In this document: positions 1 to 9,188 of the stretch, one piece after another | Layout: every line of letters begins with the position of its first letter | Position numbering within the stretch: the first letter of the stretch is position 1 | Origin: Lentisphaerota bacterium | GTDB lineage: Bacteria; Verrucomicrobiota; Lentisphaeria; Victivallales; Victivallaceae | Length of the DNA: 64,000 bases | Assembly (NCBI GenBank): GCA_015061745.1 | Contig: SUWB01000010.1 | Location: 1-64,000, forward strand | Reading direction: 5' to 3' | Made by a program: the position numbers and the translations under genes | Notes under the pieces: generated by a model | Seen by the model: only the letters and a program-made list of their open reading frames with translations | Told to the model about the DNA's origin: nothing | The model's database searches: none

Positions 1-116
1 TTGCCTTCTTTCAGATTCCACCTCACAATGGACACCCTTGGCTTTCGCTAACAGTTCCTACTGACAAGGCCTGTATCGGACTTTCACCGACGAGTCAATG
101 CGCATGCCGCGCATAC
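1..116 (-). mobile_element. 5' end of a bacterial group IIC intron (runs off the left edge)
   Basis: Read on the minus strand, these bases contain AACTGTTAGC, CAAGGGTGTCC and GAGGTGGAATCTGAA in the order and spacing found in domain I of group IIC introns such as the Oceanobacillus iheyensis intron (recalled from memory, not searched). The first bases, GTATG followed by CGCGGCATGC, fit a variant of the GUGYG 5' end. The element starts two or three bases after the U-tract of the rpsO terminator, the usual target of class C introns, which insert downstream of intrinsic terminator hairpins. The reverse transcriptase ORF and domains V-VI would lie left of the window, so it is unknown whether the intron is full length. 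Confidence 0.82.
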
Positions 117-117
117 C

Positions 118-145
118 AAAAAAAGCCCGCCGGAGCGAGCTTTTT
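118..145 (-). terminator. rpsO intrinsic terminator
   Basis: On the minus strand a six-pair stem, GCTCGC with GCGGGC (one U-G pair) around a TCCG loop, is preceded by five A and followed by a run of seven T. It lies 24 bases beyond the rpsO stop and abuts the group IIC intron. Confidence 0.85.
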
Positions 146-168
146 CAAAAACAAGTACCTGAGAAAAA

Positions 169-429
169 TTACTTGGCACGACGAATCTTCAGGGTGTCGG
201 TGATCTCAATGTACTTGGCATAGTTCTCGCTGGAAAGGTAAGCGAGAAGTTTTTTGCGGCGGGCAACCATAGCCAGCAGACCGCGACGGGTGCTGTGGTC
301 TTTTTTGTTGGCTTTGAGGTGCTCAGTCAGAGCGAGAATGCGGGCACTCAGCAGAGCGATCTGCACTTCGGGGGATCCGGTGTCGCCGGCGGTGCGGGCG
401 AACTTGGCGATGATTTCTTTCTTGTCCAT
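169..429 (-). CDS. rpsO: 30S ribosomal protein S15
   Basis: S15 binds 16S rRNA helices in the central domain and is an early protein in assembly of the 30S platform. The 86-residue product contains the family's GDTGSPEVQIALLSARI segment, the HKKDHSTRRGLL-like RNA-binding stretch (here NKKDHSTRRGLL) and a C-terminal LKIRRAK. It matches the usual length of about 88 residues. The start chosen is the ATG at 429, which has GGAG nine bases upstream; an in-frame ATG at 459 would add ten residues unlike the family. It is a single-gene unit with its own promoter and terminator. Confidence 0.96.
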   Translation of the reverse strand: MDKKEIIAKFARTAGDTGSPEVQIALLSARILALTEHLKANKKDHSTRRGLLAMVARRKKLLAYLSSENYAKYIEITDTLKIRRAK

Positions 430-517
430 TTTTATGTTCTCCATTTTTTTGACTTGCACTTCCCTTTGCCTTGCTGACGGACTTCAACAAGACGCAGCGG
501 AGCGTGATTGTTTTCAT

Positions 518-546
518 AATATACAACACGATCAAGGTTTTGTCAA
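518..546 (-). promoter_or_regulatory. Sigma-70-type promoter of rpsO
   Basis: Minus strand TTGACA (546-541), a 17-base spacer, then TATATT (523-518). It leaves a leader of roughly 80 bases before rpsO. The -35 box overlaps the last codons of the upstream membrane-protein gene. Confidence 0.75.
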
Positions 547-1920
547 GATATTTTTTCTGTAAAACTGCAAAAAGAGTTCCATTCTGTGAGGCATACAATA
601 TTTTTTCTCATCAAACCGGGGATCCCGCAAAGTTTCCTTCAAGATGCTCTGCCGGGAATTATAGCCGGAAAAAGAGCTTTCTTCCGGAGCAAAACGGTCC
701 CCGCAATATTCTCCCCCCAGCCGCAATACGATGCCGGCAGCCACCAATACAAGCACTATCCGGCAGAAGTTTTTATTGCCGCTTGCCGCCGTCAGAGTCA
801 GCAGAAAAAGCACCAAAGAAAAAAAGTTGATTCCATAAGTTCCGTAAACCACATCGGGCAGCATAATAAGAGAATGACGGGCCACCATAGCTGATGCACA
901 AAGTATCATCATTCCGATGCAGCATCCCCAGAGCAGCCCCAACGGCAGAACACGCCGTTCCCCTTTCCTGTGCCGGACACAGAAAAACAACAGTAATCCG
1001 GCACAAAGGAGTCCCCCTGTCACCGCGGCAATGCGGATATCGCCGGTAAAGCTGCTGAACCAGTTTCCCGCATTTCCAAAGAAGAAAAGTCCCCCCTGCC
1101 CTACACTGGCTGTTGAGATAGAAAAATCACGCTGATAGGAAAAGTCCGGCGTATACCCGTTAAAAAGCCGGACAAGAGCAGGGGTTATAAAGAGGTTGTT
1201 CAATATCCCGAAACAGGTCATCCCAAACGCCGCAAAAACCGGAAAACGCATACGGCAGGCCGACAAAAGGGTGTGTTTCCAATTGAAATAGAGCATCAGC
1301 ACAGCAGCACTTCCGGCAAAAGCTGCTGTAAAGAAAAATCCCTGACGGTCACTGAGTGTCATCAGCAAAAGTGACGCACAAAGAGCGGCTTTACTTTTTT
1401 TATCCCCGTAACGGAAGGTGCCCCAGGCGGCAAAAAGAGCTCCCCACAGCCCGAACGCAGTCAGGTATTTGGCACACCGGAAATAATTCAGACCGGTCAC
1501 AGCATCAGAAAGGACAAAAAAGACCGAAAAAAGTGTCACCAGCATCCCCGGTATCTTCGGAAAAAATTTCCGGGTGAAATAGTGCTGAATAAAAACCATT
1601 CCGCCGCAGAGCAGCAGTGAACAGATCGAGTGAAACCAGACGATATGTTTTTTCAGCAGAAACGCCACAAAGTGAGTGTCGATCCAGTCAAAGAAATAAC
1701 TTAATTCACGGGCCTGATAAAATCCCCAGTCATTCCGGGCAGGATCAAAAATCTTTTGAAGCAGCGAACGGTCATCAAGGTAATGCATAAAGAAAAAAAG
1801 AGATTCAAAGTGCAATTCACCACCGTGGCGGCATCCCAGTATGCACAGCTGAATAATGAGGCAAAGCACACTTGCCAGCACAGCTGCTCCGAAATTGGTT
1901 CTCTTAAAACAGATCTTCAT
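532..1920 (-). CDS. Polytopic membrane protein, unknown function
   Basis: This 462-residue protein has about ten hydrophobic segments. The first spans residues about 10-30, others cluster at about 85-240 and 275-400, and a charged tail of some 60 residues follows. The layout (short N-terminus, a large polar loop with FFDWID after the first helix, then many helices) is reminiscent of lipid-linked-sugar glycosyltransferases, but no catalytic motif can be assigned, so no function is claimed. The ATG overlaps the stop of the upstream 153-residue gene by four bases, so the two are translationally coupled. The product may act with that small membrane-anchored protein. Confidence 0.75.
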   Translation of the reverse strand: MKICFKRTNFGAAVLASVLCLIIQLCILGCRHGGELHFESLFFFMHYLDDRSLLQKIFDPARNDWGFYQARELSYFFDWIDTHFVAFLLKKHIVWFHSICSLLLCGGMVFIQHYFTRKFFPKIPGMLVTLFSVFFVLSDAVTGLNYFRCAKYLTAFGLWGALFAAWGTFRYGDKKSKAALCASLLLMTLSDRQGFFFTAAFAGSAAVLMLYFNWKHTLLSACRMRFPVFAAFGMTCFGILNNLFITPALVRLFNGYTPDFSYQRDFSISTASVGQGGLFFFGNAGNWFSSFTGDIRIAAVTGGLLCAGLLLFFCVRHRKGERRVLPLGLLWGCCIGMMILCASAMVARHSLIMLPDVVYGTYGINFFSLVLFLLTLTAASGNKNFCRIVLVLVAAGIVLRLGGEYCGDRFAPEESSFSGYNSRQSILKETLRDPRFDEKKYCMPHRMELFLQFYRKNILTKP

Positions 1921-2378
1921 TTCCGGACCGCCTTTCTTTCTTCTGCTTCAAGGTATGCCATTTTCTTGCGGAGGATCTGCAAAAAAACAAGTTGTTTATC
2001 CTGTTCCGCAAAAAATGCAGCCAGCTTATACCAATGACGTGCTTCTTGAAAACGCCGGTGCCAGGCAAGATAGTCTCCGTAAAAAACCATTACAGAGGGA
2101 TATCTGAATTCAGCACTTCCCAGCAGAAACCACTTTTGAGCAATATCGTGTTTTCCCTGTGCCGCATAAACGGCGGCGGCATAAGCAATATGTTTTGCCC
2201 GTGCCCGGTTAAAAACCAACCCCTCCTCGGTGGCAGCAACAAGTTTCATATCCACTGAGTCCGGCAGTTTCCACCTTTTTCCCGAAAAGGAGCGGGGCAT
2301 AAGAAACTGCTGAAGCAGCATAAGGAGAGGCAGACAAACAATGATCCCCAGTGCCGTGAATGTATTGACTTTTCTCAT
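1917..2378 (-). CDS. Small membrane-anchored protein with TPR-like helices
   Basis: The 153-residue product begins with a hydrophobic segment at residues about 8-28 that looks like an uncleaved anchor. Two helical pairs with tetratricopeptide-like spacing follow: AYAAAVYAAQGKHDIAQKWF, then the pair around WHRRFQEARHWYKLAAFF. TPR-like helices usually mediate protein contacts. Its gene overlaps both neighbours by four bases (the secreted protein upstream and the polytopic membrane protein downstream), so the three form one unit. It could be a scaffold for the membrane protein; this is inference from order only. Confidence 0.65.
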   Translation of the reverse strand: MRKVNTFTALGIIVCLPLLMLLQQFLMPRSFSGKRWKLPDSVDMKLVAATEEGLVFNRARAKHIAYAAAVYAAQGKHDIAQKWFLLGSAEFRYPSVMVFYGDYLAWHRRFQEARHWYKLAAFFAEQDKQLVFLQILRKKMAYLEAEERKAVRK

Positions 2379-4456
2379 TTTCTGATCCGGAACACCCGTG
2401 CTTCAAGTCCGGCAAAAGCGGTACTGAAAAACTTTTTACCGGGCAGAGTCAGTTTCAAACGGTTGGCGGCATTCCGGCAGTTGACCGCTACCAGCAGATA
2501 ATATCTGCCGCAGTCCCGCAGAGCCAGCTGGAATCCGTCAGGTTCTTTCACCTGAACAGCCGCGTGAGAATGGAACTCCTCCATCAGCTCATCAAGTTCC
2601 GCCCCGGTGGATGAAATAACCGACCAGAGCCGGGAGCGTTCCGCAGGAAGAAATCCGTGTCCCAGATGAAGCAGAGCCCCGGCACTGCCGTTGATGAAGG
2701 CCAGATAAAGCTCCGCCCGCAATTCTTCGGCACTGCGGCTGTAATTATTGGGCACGGTCACTCCGAACCAGTGCAAAAGCACCTTATCCGGAACTGTTTT
2801 ACGGATATTTCTGATTTCCCGGGCGATTTCCGGCATAGGGTCTGCGTAATAACTGCCCTTCACAGCGACTTCAAAAACATCACAAGCGGGAGCAAAACGT
2901 GATGCCACATTCTGCCGGTCGATCTGAAGTGAAAAGAGCTGTCCGGGAGCGGCCTTTTTCAATTCCTGATAGATTTTTTTGTAGAGAGCGGCTGAATCCG
3001 TTTCCAAAAATTTCTTATTGTTTTCAAACCAGCTTTTCATCTGGGCTTCGTAAGAGATCCGGCTGATCTGCAAAGTTTGTCCGTTGAGCTTCATTCCCAG
3101 GGTACGATAAAAATCAAGGACGCTTTTTTCATCTTTGGGGAAAACATATCCCGTTCCCTGAGGTGAACGGCGGAGCCGTTTGCCGGGAAGCTGCACCATT
3201 TCCAGAGCACCGGGGATCTTTCCGACGGTGATGTGCCCCAGATTGAAACAGGGGCCGTGATGCAGTTTCAACACCTTTGTCTGGGAACCGCCCAGCAGAA
3301 AACGCTTTCTGGTGCCGCAAACGAGGAAGTTCCCCTGAACGCTCCATTTCCCGCTGCAATCCCGCATCAAAGGAGCTGTTTCAAGCACTTCAAGAAGCCG
3401 GGAAAAACGGTAATTACCGCTTTGCACCGTCAGCTGATAACGTCCCGGAACTTCGGGAAGTGCAAATGTTCCCTGATCTTCAGCAGACTCCCATTTTCTG
3501 GAAGCAGGCCCGGAAAGAAAAAAACGTTTTTTCCCTTTGAAAGCACTCCGCCAGAAAATCTTTTTCTCATTGGGGGTGTAGTAATAGCGGTCAAGTTCCA
3601 AATAGGGACGGTTGTCAAATCCGCACTGAGCTGTCCGCTGCCAGAGGATCTGTCCCCGATTGTTTTTCAAACGGATGGTCCGGCGGTGCTGGGATTTCAA
3701 AGCGAGTTCCGCAGCAGGGGCGGAAAAACTCCACTTGCCCTCACGGGAACGGCATCCCTGCCACAGTTTGCCATCTTCCTCAACTTCAAGCTGATAAGAT
3801 TTTCCGTTAAGGACCCTTGCAGCAAGATCAAGACCGGATTGCTTTTCAATAACAACCACAGGAGCTGTGGAAGAACCGAAACGCAAATTGCCATACTCTG
3901 ACACATTGTGAAAATCCTTGCCGCCGCCCCAGCTGGAATGCTGACGCAAACTGCCTTTGGAACGGTTGTGGCAGAAATTGATCTTCCACACGGTTCCCTT
4001 TTGGGGTCTTTGCTGTCCCAGATCGGCAAAAGGAATTTCAATGACAATGCGGCTCCAATCTTTCACATCCGCTTTGAGTCCGGCAGGCTCCCAGGAAGTG
4101 TCCCTTTGTCTTGCACTGTAAATATCTCCTGCGGGATTGATGCCGATATGAAAATAAACTTTCCGGGCGGGATCGGGCGAGATTTGGATTTCCACCGATT
4201 CCTGCCCCACCACAGCAGGAGAATCTTTGGGAGCCCGCTTAAAGGTATAATCCCCGTTTTTCACCCCTGTGTAAAAAATAAATTTGAGTCCGGAGGAAGT
4301 TTCTTCGATGAGAACACAACTTTCCCCTGTTTTCCACTTACCTGTAATATCCAAAAAGTTGGCAGCCACACCGCCCGATGAAAAACACTCAGGAGCTGCC
4401 GCTCCGTTCAAAAAGCATAAAAAACTCAACAGGCAAAGGATAAACAGTTTTTTCAT
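2375..4456 (-). CDS. Secreted protein with CBM9-like N-terminus and glycosidase-like C-terminus
   Basis: About 693 residues. A signal peptide (residues 1-21, ending near GAAAPE) is followed by a region of about 170 residues with the alternating pattern of CBM9-like sugar-binding domains, including VEIQISPDPARKVYFHIGIN and the block around WSRIVIEIPFADLG. The C-terminal half from about residue 440 has alternating strand-helix character and FEVAVKGSYYADPMPEIAREI, resembling a (beta/alpha)8 glycosidase core, but no catalytic pair can be named. The ATG at 4456 follows GGGAAC; the TTG at 4462 is less likely. First gene of a three-gene coupled unit. Confidence 0.6.
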   Translation of the reverse strand: MKKLFILCLLSFLCFLNGAAAPECFSSGGVAANFLDITGKWKTGESCVLIEETSSGLKFIFYTGVKNGDYTFKRAPKDSPAVVGQESVEIQISPDPARKVYFHIGINPAGDIYSARQRDTSWEPAGLKADVKDWSRIVIEIPFADLGQQRPQKGTVWKINFCHNRSKGSLRQHSSWGGGKDFHNVSEYGNLRFGSSTAPVVVIEKQSGLDLAARVLNGKSYQLEVEEDGKLWQGCRSREGKWSFSAPAAELALKSQHRRTIRLKNNRGQILWQRTAQCGFDNRPYLELDRYYYTPNEKKIFWRSAFKGKKRFFLSGPASRKWESAEDQGTFALPEVPGRYQLTVQSGNYRFSRLLEVLETAPLMRDCSGKWSVQGNFLVCGTRKRFLLGGSQTKVLKLHHGPCFNLGHITVGKIPGALEMVQLPGKRLRRSPQGTGYVFPKDEKSVLDFYRTLGMKLNGQTLQISRISYEAQMKSWFENNKKFLETDSAALYKKIYQELKKAAPGQLFSLQIDRQNVASRFAPACDVFEVAVKGSYYADPMPEIAREIRNIRKTVPDKVLLHWFGVTVPNNYSRSAEELRAELYLAFINGSAGALLHLGHGFLPAERSRLWSVISSTGAELDELMEEFHSHAAVQVKEPDGFQLALRDCGRYYLLVAVNCRNAANRLKLTLPGKKFFSTAFAGLEARVFRIRK

Positions 4457-4478
4457 ACACAAGTTCCCGCTTCAATAA

Positions 4479-5585
4479 TCAAAAGTATTTCCAGAACGAA
4501 AGAAGAAGTGCCGCAAGGATAAAAAGAAACAGAATAATACTCGACCACATATATCTGCGGCGGCGGATATCCATTGAGTGCTGAAATGAACGGCTTTGAA
4601 AACTCAATACCGCTGCCCGCAATTCCGATACGGAACCGTAACGTTCAGCCGGATCTTTAGCCATTGCTTTACGGCAAACCGCTTCAAGCTCCGCAGGAAT
4701 GTAACACTGCCCCGGCGCAACTGACGCAAGCCTGGGGGGATCTTCGGTCATCGTTTTCAGCAGCACTTCTTCATTATCTTTGCCGGAAAAAGGCGGAACA
4801 AATCCCAGCATCACATAAAGCAGAGCCCCCAGGGCAAAAATATCGCTTGACTTGCTGACAGGGGGAGCGTCCGGATTGACCGTAATCTGTTCGGGAGCCA
4901 TATAGCCGGGAGAGCCCTTGAGTTTGGAACCTTTCAGCAATGCCTTGCCCCGGGTGTCGGTTTCACACGCCAGCCCCCAGTCAAAAAGCCGCACTTCGCC
5001 GAATTCGCCGATCATAATATTGTCGGGTTTGATATCCAGATGACAGATATTGAGCGAATGAGCATAATTGACCGCATTGCAAACACGCTGAAAAATACGC
5101 AGCCGCCGGTCAAGGGTGTAGTAGCTGCTTTCAAAGGGGCGGTTTTCCCGGATACGTTTGAGCACAGTGGTCAACGGCAGTCCCCGTAAATAAGCCATTG
5201 TGTAAAAAGGAGCTCCGTTGCAATCCAGACCGATATCGTGAACTGCCACAATATTGGGATGATTGAGATAGGCTGTAATGCGGGCTTCACGGATAAACTG
5301 TTCGTGATCTGCCTGAGGACGTTCCTTGAAATCGGGCATAAGAGCCATAGCGATCTCACGGCCGGTATCGTGATCGTGGACAAGAAGCACACACTTCATA
5401 CCGCCGAAACCGATACTGCGGATCAACTCGTAACGATCCTGATTTTTCAGAGGCAGAGATTCAAGAGAACAAACGAAACGGCCGGAAAGTGCAACCGGAA
5501 CCCCGTTCAGAGTCGTAGTATCATCGCCGTTACCGTGTCCTAAATTGTTTATCACCATCGTACTGGTGTTTTCAAGAACTGCCAT
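4479..5585 (-). CDS. Membrane-anchored Ser/Thr protein kinase with relocated lysine
   Basis: A eukaryotic-like kinase of 368 residues. The catalytic domain spans about residues 52-330 and a transmembrane helix lies near the C-terminus (about 345-365), so the kinase faces the cytoplasm. Visible motifs are the glycine loop IGFGGMKCV (58-66), the catalytic loop HLDIKPDN, DWG in place of DFG, and GSPGYMAPEQ. The VAIK lysine position reads IAMA (Ala81), while Lys64 inside the glycine loop sits where WNK kinases carry theirs. The Arg of HRD is Leu. With Asp and Asn of the catalytic loop kept, an active enzyme is likely. AGGAG lies close to the start codon. Substrates are unknown. Confidence 0.88.
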   Translation of the reverse strand: MAVLENTSTMVINNLGHGNGDDTTTLNGVPVALSGRFVCSLESLPLKNQDRYELIRSIGFGGMKCVLLVHDHDTGREIAMALMPDFKERPQADHEQFIREARITAYLNHPNIVAVHDIGLDCNGAPFYTMAYLRGLPLTTVLKRIRENRPFESSYYTLDRRLRIFQRVCNAVNYAHSLNICHLDIKPDNIMIGEFGEVRLFDWGLACETDTRGKALLKGSKLKGSPGYMAPEQITVNPDAPPVSKSSDIFALGALLYVMLGFVPPFSGKDNEEVLLKTMTEDPPRLASVAPGQCYIPAELEAVCRKAMAKDPAERYGSVSELRAAVLSFQSRSFQHSMDIRRRRYMWSSIILFLFILAALLLSFWKYF

Positions 5586-5691
5586 CTGCTCCTTCCAACA
5601 AGATTCTATTATTCAGAGAAACATCAAAAAAAATCCAACAGATCCGGGAAGCCCTGCAACAAGGCTTCCCGAATCCCGGCACACTGAAAAA

Positions 5692-6966
5692 TCAGCGTTT
5701 TTTAATGGCGGCACTTCCTTTACGCACCGCAGCACCATCTACCCGGCAGACACCGCCGCCTTTGGCAGGTGCATCAAACATCACATCGAGCATAATTTCC
5801 TCAAGCAAAGCCCGCAATCCCCGTGCACCGGTCCCCCGCTGCACAGCTTTTTCGGCAATAAGTTCAAGGGCTTCCTGAGTAAATTTCAGTTCCACATTAT
5901 CCATCGCCATCAAACGCTGATACTGTTTGGTCAGAGCGTTTTTGGGCTCAGAAAGGATCTTGACCAGATCATCTCTGGTCAGAGGAGCAAGGCTGGTCAG
6001 AACAGGCAAACGGCCGACAATTTCAGGGATCAAACCGAAACGGACCAGATCACCGGGCTCACAGAAGGCAAAAGGATTCTTCTGGAATTCTTCCATACTC
6101 ATACTTTCTTCTTCTGCATCTTTTTCATTGTCAAAGCCGATGATCTGTCTGCCGCAACGCCGTTTGACAATGTCAGCAAGACCGCAAAATGCTCCGCCGC
6201 AAATAAAGAGGATATTTGATGTATCAATATGCAGACACTCCTGATTGGGGTGTTTGCGTCCTCCCTGAGGCGGAACATTGGCGACTGTACCTTCAAGAAT
6301 CTTGAGAAGTGCCTGCTGCACGCCTTCGCCGGAAACATCCCGGGTTATGGACATATTTTCCCCTTTACGGGCAATCTTGTCGATTTCGTCCACATAGATG
6401 ATACCGATCTGGGTACGGGCAATATCTCCGTCAGCGGCCTGATAAAGCCGGAGCAATATGTTTTCCACATCTTCGCCCACATAGCCTGCTTCAGTCAGAG
6501 TTGTGGCATCGGCAATAGCAAAGGGCACATCCAGCATCTTTGCAAGAGTACTTGCCAGGAGTGTTTTGCCGCTGCCCGTAGGGCCGATAAGGAGTACATT
6601 GCTCTTGTCGATCTCAACTTCAGCAAAAGCCGCAGCGGCGTCAGGATCAGCATAGCGGGTCTGAAGCCTTTTGTAGTGATTTCTCACAGCGACGGCCAGA
6701 GTTTTCTTTGCTTCATCCTGTCCGACGCAGTAGCGGTCAAGCTCTGCTTTGATTTCGGAAGGAGACGGGATTTTCAAAGCTGCCACCGCACTGGCAGCGG
6801 GATTGGCCTCCCCTTTGGCAGAATGACTCTGCAGAGCGGCGTGACCGGCCTTAAGACAGGTGCTGCAAATCCCCAATCCTTCAAATCCGCTGGGAAAGAA
6901 ATCGTGGGGAATACGGTCAAACTCCTTGCCGCAGAAACCGCAGATAGTACGTTTTTCTTTAGCCAT
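5692..6966 (-). CDS. clpX: ATP-dependent Clp protease ATP-binding subunit ClpX
   Basis: ClpX is the AAA+ unfoldase that delivers tagged proteins to ClpP. The 424-residue product has the N-terminal C4 zinc-binding domain (CGFC near residue 9, CSTC near 34), Walker A GPTGSGKT, the pore loop GYVG, Walker [10 protein letters not shown] and the sensor/arginine region RGTGARGLR. Length matches the family. The start lies three bases after the clpP stop, so clpP-clpX is one operon with clpP first, the common arrangement. Confidence 0.97.
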   Translation of the reverse strand: MAKEKRTICGFCGKEFDRIPHDFFPSGFEGLGICSTCLKAGHAALQSHSAKGEANPAASAVAALKIPSPSEIKAELDRYCVGQDEAKKTLAVAVRNHYKRLQTRYADPDAAAAFAEVEIDKSNVLLIGPTGSGKTLLASTLAKMLDVPFAIADATTLTEAGYVGEDVENILLRLYQAADGDIARTQIGIIYVDEIDKIARKGENMSITRDVSGEGVQQALLKILEGTVANVPPQGGRKHPNQECLHIDTSNILFICGGAFCGLADIVKRRCGRQIIGFDNEKDAEEESMSMEEFQKNPFAFCEPGDLVRFGLIPEIVGRLPVLTSLAPLTRDDLVKILSEPKNALTKQYQRLMAMDNVELKFTQEALELIAEKAVQRGTGARGLRALLEEIMLDVMFDAPAKGGGVCRVDGAAVRKGSAAIKKR

Positions 6967-6969
6967 AGT

Positions 6970-7578
6970 TTATTTATCGCCCTTTTTGGTCACGATTTTA
7001 TCAATGAGATGATATTCCAAAGCCTCCTCGGGGCTCATAAAGAAGTCCCGCTCAGAGTCTTTTTCAATGCGCTTGATACTCTGACCGGAATGGGATGCCA
7101 GAATTCCGTAAAGAATCCCTTTCAGGCGGAGGATCTCTTTGGCCTGAATGTTGATATCAGCAGCAGTCCCTTCGGCCCCGCCCCAGGGCTGGTGCACCAT
7201 AATCCGGCTGTTGGGCAGAGAATAACGCTTTCCGGCAGCACCGGCAGCAAGAAGGACAGCCCCCATAGAGGCACACTGACCGATACAATAAGTCCGCACG
7301 TCGGGAGCGACCATCTGCATTGTGTCATAGATTGCCAATCCGGCAGTCACTGAACCGCCGGGGCTGCAGATATACATAGAAATATCTTTCGTGGCATCTT
7401 CAGCTTCAAGGAAAAGCAGCTGAGAAACGACCAAGCCGGCGAGAGCATCATCAATAGGAGAACAAAGCATAATAATGCGTTCTTTGAGCAGTCTGCTGTA
7501 AATATCAAAAGCACGTTCACCCTGTCCGGTCTGTTCAATGACGGTAGGAACCAAATAAGATTTTGCTGTTCTGTCCAT
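6970..7578 (-). CDS. clpP: ATP-dependent Clp protease proteolytic subunit
   Basis: The serine peptidase that forms the 14-subunit degradation chamber for ClpX. The 202-residue sequence carries the full triad: Ser104 in GQCASMGA, His129 in MVHQPWGG and Asp178 in DSERDFF. The substrate-binding SPGGSVTAG motif is also present. Only a short N-terminal propeptide is visible. The start has AAGGAG eight bases upstream. It is the first gene of the clpPX operon, downstream of tig with a terminator between, so clpPX is probably transcribed from its own promoter; no convincing -35/-10 pair was found. Confidence 0.97.
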   Translation of the reverse strand: MDRTAKSYLVPTVIEQTGQGERAFDIYSRLLKERIIMLCSPIDDALAGLVVSQLLFLEAEDATKDISMYICSPGGSVTAGLAIYDTMQMVAPDVRTYCIGQCASMGAVLLAAGAAGKRYSLPNSRIMVHQPWGGAEGTAADINIQAKEILRLKGILYGILASHSGQSIKRIEKDSERDFFMSPEEALEYHLIDKIVTKKGDK

Positions 7579-7674
7579 AACTTAACTCCTTCGTTTGTTA
7601 ATCGAAAAATTATCTTCCGGCAACTATATACGTTCTGACAAAGATGATTTTTTCATCTATGTTCAAAAAATCAC

Positions 7675-7718
7675 AAAAAACAACACCCGACCGGGACGTT
7701 GAGACACGCCCGGCCGGG
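7675..7718 (-). terminator. Terminator after tig
   Basis: On the minus strand a ten-pair stem, CCCGGCCGGG with CCCGGTCGGG (one G-U), is followed by TGTTGTTTTTT. It separates tig from clpPX. Confidence 0.85.
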
Positions 7719-7775
7719 GATAGTTTTATTCACACCGACTCAAACCGGGCAGTGTAAACATTCCGCTGAGTTTGA

Positions 7776-9089
7776 TTATTTCAGCACCTTGGCAACGATT
7801 TTTTCCAAAGCACTTTCTGCAGCCATTTCCATACGGAGTTCTTCGATTGCACCGTTGCGCTCGAGAGCCGTACGCATTTCGGCGGGTTTCATACCGTAGT
7901 AGTAACTCATACCGGTAATACGTTCATCGAGTTCAGCATCAGAAATGGTCAGGTTTTCCAGCTTGGCAAGTTTGGCAAGGATCAGACGACGACGGAGAGC
8001 GGCCTTGGCGTTGGCTTCGGCAGTTTTCTTGTGTTCGTCGAGTTCAGCTTTGAACTTTTCGGCATCGGCTTCACTGCGGACAGTGGTGCGGGCGATATTC
8101 TGCAGTTCCTTGGCGTTTTCGCTGTCAAGCAGAGCGGGAGGCAGGGGGAAATCGCCGGCAGCTTCTTCCAATTTCTTGAAAACAGCATCAGCAGCTTCCT
8201 GACGGCGTTTGGCTTCGCTGTCACGTTCAAGTCCCTGACGGATCACCTTGCGGAGTTCGTCAATGGAATCCATCTTGATTTTTTCCAGCAGTTCAGCATC
8301 GGTCAGTTCTTTACGACGCTGGACGGCAAGAACGGTCACTTTATAGTTGACACTCTTGCCTTTGAGAGCATCTTCGCCGCAGTCATCGCCAAAGTTGGCA
8401 GTAAAGCTGTATTCCTTGCCCTTTTCGGCACCGGTAAGGGCGGCGATGGAGCCGGGAATGCTTTCGGGTTCACTGAGCATCAGGAAGGTATCATCAGCAG
8501 CGACACGGCGTTTCAGGCTGGGGGAAGCATCTTCGGGCAGTTCAAAGTCACCGGCATAGTTGACTTTGAGCATATCATCGGCCTTGGCAGGTTCTTCCAC
8601 ATCGGTAAAGGAACCGTACATCGTATGATACAGTTTCAACCGTTCTTCGATCATTTCATCGCTGACGGCATCCTGAGGCAGTTCAACGCTGATGGCATTG
8701 TAGTCGCCCAGGTCAATTTCGGGAGCGGTGTTCATATTGAGGGTGAATTCAAGATCGCCTTCCTTGTCCAGATCGGGCTGGGTTTTGAATCCGACGGTCA
8801 GGATTTCGAGTTCCTTGTTTTCCTCGATCTTGGCAAAGGCGGCACCCATAATGCGGTTGCGGAGTTCTTCTTTGATTTCACCGGCAAACTTGGAAGCGAC
8901 CAGAGAGGCAGGAGCCTTACCGGCACGGAATCCGGGCAGACGGGCAACACCGCCGATGTAAGCGGTCACTTTGTTCTTTTCAGCTTTGACAGCATCAGCG
9001 GCAAAAGTAAAGGTTGCTTCGCAGCAGCAGGGCTGAGGATTGGCGTATTCAACTTTCACGCTTTCAGCAAGAATATTCTTTTTAGACAT
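7776..9089 (-). CDS. tig: Trigger factor (ribosome-associated chaperone)
   Basis: Trigger factor binds near the ribosomal exit tunnel and shields nascent chains. The 437-residue product has the N-terminal ribosome-binding domain with the signature LPGFRAGKAPASLV (compare GFRxGKxP) at about residues 50-65. A central PPIase-like region (about 155-235) and a long helical C-terminal arm follow. GAAAGGA precedes the start by ten bases. The gene order tig, clpP, clpX is widely conserved. Confidence 0.95.
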   Translation of the reverse strand: MSKKNILAESVKVEYANPQPCCCEATFTFAADAVKAEKNKVTAYIGGVARLPGFRAGKAPASLVASKFAGEIKEELRNRIMGAAFAKIEENKELEILTVGFKTQPDLDKEGDLEFTLNMNTAPEIDLGDYNAISVELPQDAVSDEMIEERLKLYHTMYGSFTDVEEPAKADDMLKVNYAGDFELPEDASPSLKRRVAADDTFLMLSEPESIPGSIAALTGAEKGKEYSFTANFGDDCGEDALKGKSVNYKVTVLAVQRRKELTDAELLEKIKMDSIDELRKVIRQGLERDSEAKRRQEAADAVFKKLEEAAGDFPLPPALLDSENAKELQNIARTTVRSEADAEKFKAELDEHKKTAEANAKAALRRRLILAKLAKLENLTISDAELDERITGMSYYYGMKPAEMRTALERNGAIEELRMEMAAESALEKIVAKVLK

Positions 9090-9138
9090 AATTCAATGGT
9101 CCTTTCAAAGGTTTCTCAAATACATAATGTTAAGTGAT

Positions 9139-9166
9139 AATATAGCACGTTTTTTAAATTTTACAA
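9139..9166 (-). promoter_or_regulatory. Promoter of tig
   Basis: Minus strand TTGTAA (9166-9161), a 16-base spacer and TATATT (9144-9139), about 50 bases upstream of the tig start. Confidence 0.65.
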
Positions 9167-9188
9167 GGAGATATTTGTCAAAAAGCTC

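Noticed and set aside
1-116. Possible fragment of 23S rRNA or another structured RNA
   Set aside because: The conserved words and their order fit group IIC intron domain I, and the position just after a terminator is the expected target; rRNA has no such match here.
4479-5585. Reading the kinase as a dead pseudokinase because the VAIK lysine is missing
   Set aside because: Lys64 in the glycine loop can replace it, and the catalytic Asp and Asn are intact.
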